Below, piece by piece: positions 32,490-41,500 of a DNA stretch of 64,000 bases. The notes beneath the pieces are model-generated. The model saw nothing but the letters and a program-made list of their open reading frames with translations. It had not been told where the DNA came from and did not search any database. Source of the stretch: Prevotella communis (GTDB lineage: Bacteria > Bacteroidota > Bacteroidia > Bacteroidales > Bacteroidaceae); contig NZ_CP091792.1 in the NCBI RefSeq assembly GCF_022024115.1, positions 2,790,001 through 2,854,000 of the forward strand, written 5' to 3'. Each line of letters begins with the position of its first letter. Position 1 is the first letter of the stretch. The position numbers and the translations under genes were made by a program.

Positions 32490-35365
32490 TACTTCCCGTT
32501 GCTGTTATAGCACAGAGGTGTACCAATGCCGTGAACGGTGACAAAAGAAGAGGTCTCGATAGCCTTGTACTTACCATACGTAGCATTAGTCTTCTCTACT
32601 GTCGTGATATCACGTGCTATGAGGTTAGCCAGGTTTGAAGAGGCATTCACAGTCACCACCTTGCCAGAGGCATCCTTCACATTGAGCTTGTCGCCACCAC
32701 CAGTCACGATCAGTGTCTGAGCGATACCAAGAGCGTTTGAGCAGAAGGTAGAGAACGAAGGCTCAGGCGTGGTGAGTCCTGTATTGGGATCGTAATTCTT
32801 GAAATAGCGATCAGCAAAGAGCGAGCTATTCTGAGTGTGATAACGCACGAAGCGTGACATCTTATCCAACTGAGCCTTCACGTAGGCAGCAGCAGCTTCC
32901 TGAGAAGCGAAGCCATACTGGTCCTTCACGCTCTCCCAGTCGTTGACGATAGCCAGCACATCCTTCCACTTGGGCAGACCCATATCCTTCTGTGCCTTCA
33001 CCATAGCCTCGTAGGTAGGTGCATAAACGGTGTAGTTGTAGGCACTGAGCATACCCCAGTTATCGTTGTCATCGATGACGCGGTAAGCCTTCATCTTTGT
33101 CTTTTTCTGTGCATCCTTATCGCTGTCGCTAACGATACCTGCAAAGGTGTAGAGGTCTTCGTTATTGAACTGCAGACAGAAGTTCAGGAAGTGGTCGTAT
33201 TCAGGAGCAGCCGCGTCATAGTCGGCATCCTCGTCGTAGAACTCGGAACGCGACAGGGTCTGCATCACGCTGGTGATAGTAGGCTGGAGCGGATAGTTCA
33301 GACGATAAACAGTACCGTTCTCAATCTTGGCATCAGCACTGTTGGCATCAAAGGTCTCAGTGATGGTTGACCACTGTGAAGCATCCTTCTGCTGCAGTCC
33401 GCCTGCCACCTTATTGCCGCTGACGATGACAGCACCGCCATGCTTGGTCTTATAATACTTATTACCATAGAGGCCATACTGCGCCTTACCCTTACCAGTC
33501 TCTGTAGAGTCGGCAAGCACAATGGTGCAGTAGTCCAGCATGTCCTTAATCTGACTGTTGAAGATACCACTCTCGATATTGATATCCTGTGCACCGGCAG
33601 TCTCAACATACGAGCTGAGTTCGTTGTAGGGACCACTCTGATAGATATATTTCTTCACCAGCACGTGGAAAGAACCGTCGGCCTGGGGGTCGAAGCGGAA
33701 GCGCAAGCCCTTCAGTCCGTCGTCGTCCTTCACAGAGGTGGGGTCGATAACAATGAACTGTGTCTCATTATCTGTAGGAACAAACAGGCCATAGCGGGCC
33801 TTCATTGAGAGCAGATAGTAGTACATATCGGCACCCAGTTTAGAAGGTGTACCAGCAGTAGTCTGGTGGTCGTTGAGCATCTCACCCATCGTGCGCATAT
33901 CCTTATATACAGAAGCAGGACCGAGCACAGAGTTATACAACTTTGGTCCGAAGAGCTTACCCATCTTGTAGATGACGCCATTGTTGGCAATCGTCACGTC
34001 GTAGTTGCCGTTGCTCTTCTTGTTGATATCATCCTTTGTCACATCGAGAAACTCGAAGGCATCGTTCTGAACAGTAGAGAACGAACTGGGCACTGTCTTT
34101 GTGAGATAAGGTTTCATCACATTGTTCAGCACGCTGGCAAAGATTGAAGGGTCGTTATTGTAAACAGCATCGAGGTGCGCATTGAGGTTGGCTGCAGAAA
34201 TCTCGAGTGAAGGCACACCCAAGTTCTTCAGGATATAAGCAGCCTCCTTCAGGAAATACTCCTCTACGGCCTTGTCGTCAGGAGCCAGGAAGGCAGCAAT
34301 CTCTGCATTATCGTCGCTGCTGCCGCCTTTCAGCGTGGGGTTATAGTTGTTCCAACCTGGGTCGAAGTTGAGCAACTGGTTGTCGGCTACCGTCATACCA
34401 CGTACGGGCTGGGCCAACTTGGCACGCTGAGAGTTCTTACTCAGATAGCGGATAGCAAACACGGTGTCCTGTGTGGCTGCGTTTGATTCGCTGTTGTACT
34501 GCTCCGTCAGCGTCATGTCGGCATCGGGGAAGCTGTAGTAGTCCAGCATACGAGAGATGTACTTCGTATCATCGCCGGCACGCAGCACCTCTGCCATGTT
34601 ACCAGGATTCACCAGTACCTCGTCAAGCTGATGGATATAACCGTTTTGGCAGACTACGTCGCCCTTGATCACCTTGTGGTTGAAGATATAAGCATCACCC
34701 TCGTTATACGCATGACCAGTAAGCACCTCGAAGTCGCTCTCGTTGCCTGCGATGGTCATATTGTTGTTCAGCATATACTCGCCCGTGAGGTGCACCATAG
34801 GAGCCACGGTATTGTCGAATACAGCAAGCATAGAATTGCGGTCGGCCGTCTGGAAACGAGAAAAATACTTGTTGTTTGCAGGCATCTGCTCGGCCTTGAA
34901 AGGTGCCACAGCATAAGTCAGACGCATGTTGGTGCCGTGCTTCACCAGCTGGCCCTGCAACATATTGCCTGCGCTGTTCTGGCTGTTTGAAAGTGTACCC
35001 ACCAGAATGGCATTGTCGAGCATAGTAGAGAAAAGCAACTCAGCTTTCTGAGCATGTGTCAGCTCTTCGTAGCTGCTGACACCAAACTTGTTGTTACCGC
35101 CTTCAAAGAATTTGGCGAACGCTTCATCATTGGCAGGGAAGATAGTCTTACTACCCGTTCTACTCAGCACATCGGCATAACCCAGATCATCAATCAGTTT
35201 GCAATACGTCTTAAACGTACCCTGCAGTTCCTTGGGCTGCTGAAGCTCTTTGTAGATACTCTCGCCAAGCCATGATGGCAATTCTCCCTCAGGTACCAAG
35301 AAGTCCTTTGAGCAGGACCCTAGGCCTAAGCACATAAGGGATGCGTATAAAAAGAGTTTTTTCAT
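32486..35365 (-). CDS. Large FAS1 (fasciclin)-domain lipoprotein, first gene of the Sus operon
   Basis: A 959-residue lipoprotein: MKKLFLYASLMCLGLGSC with lipid Cys18. The first FAS1 unit at about 50-255 shows FKTYCKLIDDLGYADVLSRTG, TIFPANDEAFAKFF and NGYIHQLDEVLVNPG. Two or more further FAS1-like units follow (around 270-470, with NNGVIYKMGKLF, and around 690-950, with YNYTVYAPTYEAMVKAQ). Its place at the head of a SusC/SusD operon suggests a surface-exposed adhesin or glycan-binding protein. Confidence 0.83.
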   Translation of the reverse strand: MKKLFLYASLMCLGLGSCSKDFLVPEGELPSWLGESIYKELQQPKELQGTFKTYCKLIDDLGYADVLSRTGSKTIFPANDEAFAKFFEGGNNKFGVSSYEELTHAQKAELLFSTMLDNAILVGTLSNSQNSAGNMLQGQLVKHGTNMRLTYAVAPFKAEQMPANNKYFSRFQTADRNSMLAVFDNTVAPMVHLTGEYMLNNNMTIAGNESDFEVLTGHAYNEGDAYIFNHKVIKGDVVCQNGYIHQLDEVLVNPGNMAEVLRAGDDTKYISRMLDYYSFPDADMTLTEQYNSESNAATQDTVFAIRYLSKNSQRAKLAQPVRGMTVADNQLLNFDPGWNNYNPTLKGGSSDDNAEIAAFLAPDDKAVEEYFLKEAAYILKNLGVPSLEISAANLNAHLDAVYNNDPSIFASVLNNVMKPYLTKTVPSSFSTVQNDAFEFLDVTKDDINKKSNGNYDVTIANNGVIYKMGKLFGPKLYNSVLGPASVYKDMRTMGEMLNDHQTTAGTPSKLGADMYYYLLSMKARYGLFVPTDNETQFIVIDPTSVKDDDGLKGLRFRFDPQADGSFHVLVKKYIYQSGPYNELSSYVETAGAQDINIESGIFNSQIKDMLDYCTIVLADSTETGKGKAQYGLYGNKYYKTKHGGAVIVSGNKVAGGLQQKDASQWSTITETFDANSADAKIENGTVYRLNYPLQPTITSVMQTLSRSEFYDEDADYDAAAPEYDHFLNFCLQFNNEDLYTFAGIVSDSDKDAQKKTKMKAYRVIDDNDNWGMLSAYNYTVYAPTYEAMVKAQKDMGLPKWKDVLAIVNDWESVKDQYGFASQEAAAAYVKAQLDKMSRFVRYHTQNSSLFADRYFKNYDPNTGLTTPEPSFSTFCSNALGIAQTLIVTGGGDKLNVKDASGKVVTVNASSNLANLIARDITTVEKTNATYGKYKAIETSSFVTVHGIGTPLCYNSNGKY

Positions 35366-35462
35366 AAATAAGTTTGTTTGTTATAGTGATTTTGTTGATT
35401 TGTCTGTTAGTATTAACATCGCCATAGGTTTCAAGTGCCATCAAGGCACAATAACCAGTTTG

Positions 35463-35493
35463 CAAAATAACAAAAAATAATTGAAACTTACAA
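35463..35493 (-). promoter_or_regulatory. Probable promoter of the FAS1-SusC/D operon
   Basis: On the minus strand GTTG (TTG at 35493-35491), 20 bases, TTATTTTG (35470-35463): one mismatch to the -7 consensus. It implies a leader of about 95 bases. No better match lies in the 97 bases between 35366 and 35462. Confidence 0.45.
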
Positions 35494-35595
35494 CAATTTA
35501 ACTTTCAAATTTGCGAATTAAGCATTTTTCAAAGATTTAGACGCAAAAAACAGAGCCAAGGAGGAACTATTCCTAAAGGAATAATAAAAAGAAAA

Positions 35596-35623
35596 ACGGG
35601 AATGCCCGTCAAAGCATTCCCGT
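35596..35623 (-). terminator. Rho-independent terminator of the 925-residue protein gene
   Basis: A perfect 10-bp stem (ACGGGAATGC at 35596-35605, GCATTCCCGT at 35614-35623) with an 8-base loop, followed on the minus strand by TTTTCTTTTTATT. Confidence 0.85.
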
Positions 35624-35647
35624 GAGAATTATGTTAGGGGAAGTTTT

Positions 35648-38425
35648 TTACTTCACCAGCATACCATTGATAGCATACTTGCCATTGATGATGATGCGAC
35701 CGTTCTTCAGCACCTTGGTAGGAGCCTTCACCTTAGCAGCGGCATTCACCTCAGTGATACCTGTAACGGCATCAGCCTTGATGCGCTGGATCTTCAGGTT
35801 GTCAAACCAGCAACGACGATCAGCATTATTATAATCACTCTTTACGATAAACTTAGCCATCTTAGAACCATCAAATGCTACGGGAGTGGTAGTCTGTGAT
35901 CCTTTTGCAGCCACAGTAGAACAATACATCAACTGTGTACCGTAGTCAACGACTACCTCAAAATGGGTCTTATTAGAAGCTGCGGCAATTGCTGCGTTGA
36001 AATTGTTACGATCACCGATTCCCGGAATATAAGTTGCAGAGTAATCCAGACCGAAAGTATTAGCACTTGCTTCTCTATTATACGAAGTGAAGAAGAACTC
36101 TGCAATAGCGTCTGTACCATTCTTAAGAACAAATCCAGCATACTTACCTACAAGATTACCGAAGTAGTAATCAAAGTCTATCTTCAGAATATCTGTACCA
36201 CCAACCTGCTGATCTTCGGGGATATCCACAACGGCTTCGCCATTACCCACGCGGAGTGTGTCGGCAAGAATACGTTCGCCGTTGCTAAACAAACCTTGTC
36301 CATAAGTGGTACCAGAAGCATCTTCAGTATAGTTTGGCAATACCATCTGATTAACTGCACCAGGAATAATCCATTGAGATACATCGGTTCCTTCTACACT
36401 GACTGTAGTCTCTGTAGCCATTTGAGAGAAATCAATGTCAGCGACAGTTGCAATTGCACTTGCAGGAACAGTCGTCTTGAACAATTCAACAGCCTCTGCC
36501 AACTCGGCATTAGCAGCCACGATAGCAGCAGCATTCTCTTCGCTGTACTGACCAGCCTTCATCTGTGCCTGAATGCCCTTTGCCTTGGTAATAGCTGACT
36601 GAAGAGCATCCATGCCTGTAGCTGCATTATAGAGACGGTTACTCAAAGTAGCCTCAGCTCTGTCAATGGCAACCTGAATTGAAGCAAGCGTGTCATTCAC
36701 AGCAATGAACTTCTTGTTAGCAGCAATGATATCCTTTACAGCTGCCTGATAGATAGTACATACTAAATAGCCAGTCTCTTCAGTGGTTGACTTTGCATAA
36801 TCATCTTCAAAAGTAGCGATGATAGCATCCTGATCCATCAGCTCATAAGCAGCAATCTTTGTCTCAACAGAGTCAACACAAGCCTGCAGTTCTGCCTTAC
36901 CCCAGAGATATTCTGCATTTGCAATATTCTCCTTAGCGGTGGTCAGTTGTGTGCGACCAGTAGTAATCTGCTCGCGTACATCAGCCTCATAGCCCAACTG
37001 TTTCTGGCTATACTGATTTTCGGTCTTACCAAAAATGGAAGCATTACGAATGTATGTTACAGAACCCTGTGTCAAATCCTTGTGAGTGTCCTTACAATAT
37101 GCCTTAAAGCCAATCTCATATTTGCCGGCCTCTTTAATCTCTGCAGTAACAAAGAACTGACTCATCTTAGTAGGATATAGTCCCTTAACAACAGATGCGA
37201 TAGTATCTGGAGTCTCCTGGCCGTCAACAATTTTCACAATATATGCTACACCATAAGCAGGCTTCAAACCATCTTCATCACTCCAGTCATTTTTCTTAGG
37301 CTCACGCAAACATGCCCTACTCTCGATACCAAAAACATAAGAACCGGGATCAAGATTTTTCTGTGTATAAACACCCATTGGGCTATCAGGAGAACCATTA
37401 TTCCATTTTGCACCATTTTGGAAGTGACCTAAATCAGCGCAACCCTGGTCAGCTTTTTCCCAGAATCCACGACCTTCAGGCAGACAATTCCAATCACCCC
37501 AAGTAATGGCTTTCTGAACTTTTGCCAACCAATTGCTGAATTTAATATCGACTTTAGGAGTACCTGCACCATTCGTTGTTGCAGTGTAAGCACCATCAGG
37601 CAAGAAGTCGTCCATATTGGCCTTGATAAATTCATCAAGAACTTCCTGAGCAGTACCCAGAGCCTCATCCAACGTAGCCTGACCTGACTCGTCGCCGATA
37701 GCCTCAAGATTAGAGATAGTCTCATTCATAGAGAAATCATCAAGCAAGCCCTCTGGCCAGGCATAGCAGTTCTTGTAAATTTTCAGTTTCTCCAGCATAG
37801 CGTCACGCTGACGCAGGTCAGCAAACTGCACAGCAGGAGCAATCTGCACGTCAGCGATCTCGATGTTGGTAGCCATACCAGTGAATGAGATAAAATAGGT
37901 ACGAGAAGTACCGTCACCTACGATAGCATAGTTGAAAGTCTGCCAATTATCGGTCAATTCCTCAGCAGTATTGACTACAAGCACATCATTAGTACCACCA
38001 AAAGTATTATCAGAGTTACCCTCAACCTTTGCAAGGTTTGTAGAAACGGCATAAGTCTTTACACGAGTTGAAACAGCTGTTGCACCTTTCATCTTGTAGC
38101 TTACGACATAAGCTGTACTTGCATCAGAAGGTTCAAACTTGAAGTACATACCTTCACCTGCAGTTGCATCGAGACTTACCACCGAGTTCAGACCCTCTGC
38201 ATAGCCATTGGCATTAACATTGAAGTTGTCAGCCAATGTCTTGTCATTAGAAGCTGAAACTACAGTCCAACCTGATAAATCCTGGAATGCGTTGTTAGCA
38301 TTCACATTAGCACCCGTAATCTGGAAACGTCCTTGAGGGGTATAGACGAACTCACCCCGCTCAAGTGCGTAACCTGAAGCGACTGCACTCATTGCCATAA
38401 AGGCCAAAAGTAAACGTTTTTTCAT
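35648..38425 (-). CDS. Secreted multidomain protein with FIVAR-like helices, unknown function
   Basis: I do not recognise a named family for the whole 925-residue protein. It has a signal peptide (about 1-20), an N-terminal beta-sandwich-like region at 25-195 resembling carbohydrate-binding jelly rolls, and a second beta region at about 280-470 with PGSYVFGIESRACLREP. A helical part at about 480-680 resembles FIVAR repeats (ALQSAITKAKGIQAQMKAGQ). A third beta domain at about 690-880 contains CWFDNLKIQRIK. The C-terminal tail is of secreted-enzyme type (NGRIIINGKYAINGM). No catalytic motif is seen. It is monocistronic by promoter and terminator and shares its promoter element with the GH28 gene, so a pectin-binding role is inferred. 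Confidence 0.7.
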   Translation of the reverse strand: MKKRLLLAFMAMSAVASGYALERGEFVYTPQGRFQITGANVNANNAFQDLSGWTVVSASNDKTLADNFNVNANGYAEGLNSVVSLDATAGEGMYFKFEPSDASTAYVVSYKMKGATAVSTRVKTYAVSTNLAKVEGNSDNTFGGTNDVLVVNTAEELTDNWQTFNYAIVGDGTSRTYFISFTGMATNIEIADVQIAPAVQFADLRQRDAMLEKLKIYKNCYAWPEGLLDDFSMNETISNLEAIGDESGQATLDEALGTAQEVLDEFIKANMDDFLPDGAYTATTNGAGTPKVDIKFSNWLAKVQKAITWGDWNCLPEGRGFWEKADQGCADLGHFQNGAKWNNGSPDSPMGVYTQKNLDPGSYVFGIESRACLREPKKNDWSDEDGLKPAYGVAYIVKIVDGQETPDTIASVVKGLYPTKMSQFFVTAEIKEAGKYEIGFKAYCKDTHKDLTQGSVTYIRNASIFGKTENQYSQKQLGYEADVREQITTGRTQLTTAKENIANAEYLWGKAELQACVDSVETKIAAYELMDQDAIIATFEDDYAKSTTEETGYLVCTIYQAAVKDIIAANKKFIAVNDTLASIQVAIDRAEATLSNRLYNAATGMDALQSAITKAKGIQAQMKAGQYSEENAAAIVAANAELAEAVELFKTTVPASAIATVADIDFSQMATETTVSVEGTDVSQWIIPGAVNQMVLPNYTEDASGTTYGQGLFSNGERILADTLRVGNGEAVVDIPEDQQVGGTDILKIDFDYYFGNLVGKYAGFVLKNGTDAIAEFFFTSYNREASANTFGLDYSATYIPGIGDRNNFNAAIAAASNKTHFEVVVDYGTQLMYCSTVAAKGSQTTTPVAFDGSKMAKFIVKSDYNNADRRCWFDNLKIQRIKADAVTGITEVNAAAKVKAPTKVLKNGRIIINGKYAINGMLVK

Positions 38426-38479
38426 AAGTTTTGTTTTTAGTTGATATTTAAAAATGAATAATATTCGTAGTTTTCGGCT

Positions 38480-38555
38480 GCAAAGATAGTGCTTTTCTTG
38501 ACTTACCGCAAGAAAAGCACTACCTAAAATTTGACTTTTTCCTATACTTTTTGTA
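38480..38555 (-). promoter_or_regulatory. Promoter and operator A (76 bp, shared with the GH28 promoter)
   Basis: Minus strand: TTG (38511-38509), 20 bases, TATCTTTG (38488-38481). A perfect 13-bp inverted repeat (AGTGCTTTTCTTG / CAAGAAAAGCACT, 38489-38501 region to 38522) covers -33 to just before -7. Upstream are two TAGG-A type hexamers spaced 18 bases (38526-38521 and 38544-38539). The whole block aligns without gaps to 44641-44716 with 68 of 76 positions identical. Confidence 0.8.
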
Positions 38556-38560
38556 CTCTA

Positions 38561-41500
38561 CTACCTAATAATGACCTTTTTACCACCACGAATGTAGATT
38601 CCTGCCTTAGTTTGCTGACCATTTATCTTGCGCCCCTGCAGGTCGTAAACATTCTTTGAATCAGCATCGATAAAAGAGGAACGAATGCCTGTACTAATTG
38701 CCGTTACGCTGATGATGCCTTCGCTGATACGACTGGTATCCCATGTATAGGCTTCTGGCAATTCGAACTTAGGCGTACCACTGAACGTGCCGCTGACTGT
38801 CCAAAGCTTTAATTCATCACCCACATTCAGTTCACGACTGGCAGTAAATGTCACCTTAATTGTTCCGTTTATGGTGAGGTTCTTCGTGGTAAGCGTAGAG
38901 TTTTTCGACGCATTCACCAGGAAGTTGACTACGGCACCATCGTTAACAGTAATGGTATTATTACAAGTAATAGTACCAGGAGAGGTTTCAATGACTGCCG
39001 AAGCGCAAGGAACCACTTCTCCCCCACTCTGCACACTCAGGTTGTTGAGCAGCATCTGTCCAGCTAGACGTCCACTGCCTTTCACGATGGTGTTGTTTGA
39101 ACCATTCAGCAACGAGGCTGGCTTATACTTATAAGCTGCCACCGTACCATTCTCAATAGTGAGCACACCATTCATCTTACCTTCCGTCATCGTCATCTTA
39201 CCCGTACCACGTTTAGTCAGAGGCGATGCGCTCACAGCTATCGTATTGCCATAGTCATCAGTACGTTCCGAGGTGATACCCACCTCAGTAGTCAGTGTAA
39301 AGTTCTCATCACAGTCCACAATCCATGTGCCCGTACCAACCAAGGCCCCCGTACCACCAAACTTCTTCACGCGGATGCTCTTGCCCTGATTCTGCAGGCG
39401 AGCATTGGCATTCACATTAACCACAGCCTTTGGCATACCGTTGGTATTACCCAACAGAAACTCTGGATCATAGCTCTTCTTGTTCTGACGGTTGTTCTTA
39501 CCTATATTAATAGTACCCTCGAAAGCACTCCAGTTACCATTGAAGTAGGCTCGCACGCCACCTGTATAGACATTGAAAGTACCAGCACCTGTGAGTGTAC
39601 CAGTATAGGTAGAACGGAATCCGCTGTAGAAAGAACCCGTCTTACCTTGTGGTACGACAAAATTTGTGGAGTTGTTGATATTGGTACTCTCGTTGTTTGC
39701 ACCCCATATTGTGCCACCCTGGAACTCTACAGTTTTTGGCAGTGTCTCAGTGTATGACGAATTGTAATTGCTGGTTACAGTACCTGCCTTGACAACCAAT
39801 TTGGCAAAGGTATTCGTCACCGTACCCAACTCCAGCGAACCAGCACCAGTCTTATTGACTATTGCACCACTGCCCTTGATGGCCTTGTTGAAGATAACAC
39901 TCTTGCCATTGGGCACCTCTATCGTTGTTTCACCACTGACATTCAGCGTCTGGTCTGTGATGATTGTACCATTGGTTACCAACGTGGTACCATCATTCAG
40001 TGTGATTGGTGAAGATGCACTACCCAGTGAACCCCAATCCTGACCAGCATTATTAGCCAGCATAGCCACCGTCAGCTTACCACCATTGACAACTGTAGAG
40101 CCGATATGATTCCAGTTATTGAAAATGACATTCCCATTACCATTCTTGATGATGGATCCCATTCCTACGATACTATCACCAGAAAGCGTATAGTTCGTTG
40201 TCTCATTATTAAATGTCACCGACTTAGGACTGACGGCACCACTGATAACAACATTGGTAGAAGCTGCGTTATCATCGAAGACTACATCATCGCCTGAAGC
40301 CATATAACTGGCCTGTCCGTCATAAAGGAAGTTCTCGCTGACAGCCTGTTGCCAGATGCTGTTATCACTGATTCCATTCCATGTTACCTGTCCAGCCTCT
40401 CGCATGCCCTCAACAACAAGCAGCAGTTTACCATCCTGATAAGCCAGAGAAGCCTTGAGACTATTGCCTATGCCCTCAATGAGCAGATCAGACACATCAC
40501 CATTAACACTACCGATAGAACCCAACTCGTAAGTGCCAGCTTCCAGTGTGCCTGCATAGTTAAGCAGAATCACAGGCGTCTTATAGCGTGGACCGAACTC
40601 TTTCCAGACGTCATCCGTTTTGGCTTCGACGGTCAGCGTATTGGCATTGATTTTATCCAGCTGTCCGTTGCTACCGTCAATGACGATGCGGGAACCAAAG
40701 CCCAGTTCCAACGTAGAGGCAGTAATAGCCCCCACATTATCCTTTCCGCCAGGATAAATGGTAGCGTTATAGTCAGCCTTCAAGCCTCCCATAAACTGTC
40801 CGCCATTACTAATCAGCGTGGTATGACGATTCAGCCACACAGGACTTGACTCCATCTTACCATCAAACACTAGTGTTCCCTGCCATACATTCGTCTCGCC
40901 AGTATGCTTCTCTGTGACATTAGGCAACACGAGAATGCCTTCACCTTGTTTAATAATACGCGTAGCACCACTAAAGGCACCACCAGTAAGCGTTGTGGTA
41001 TAGGTCTCAACAGTCTGGGCAGGTTGCTTAGGGGTACTTGCCACAGCCTGCTGTGCGCCACTACCCTTCACCCATGCAGGTGCATTCACCGTTAATATAT
41101 AAGGTGAAGCCCCATCGGCTACAGCGATAGACTTGTTCTCATAACCCGAAATCAGCAGATGGTCATCCGTAGTCTGAATAGTTCCCGATACCTCCGTACG
41201 TCCTTCCATCACTACAGCAGGAGGCTCTTTGGTGATACCCTCCATCTCACCAAGGAAGAAACTGGGGTGAGGCGGCTGGTTATAGCCTACCGACTGCCAC
41301 GCCATGGCATTACGATATTCATGGTCGGCCCACAAAGTGGTGATACCCCAAGGGGAAGGATAACTCGTAGTCTGAATGATCAGTTTATCGCTGGTGCGGG
41401 TAACAATCTCCTCACGCCAGTCACCAAGGATATCGCCCAAGAAACAGGGATTGTTCTTTGAAGAGTTGTTCAGGTTACCCTGTCCCATCCAACAACGGCT

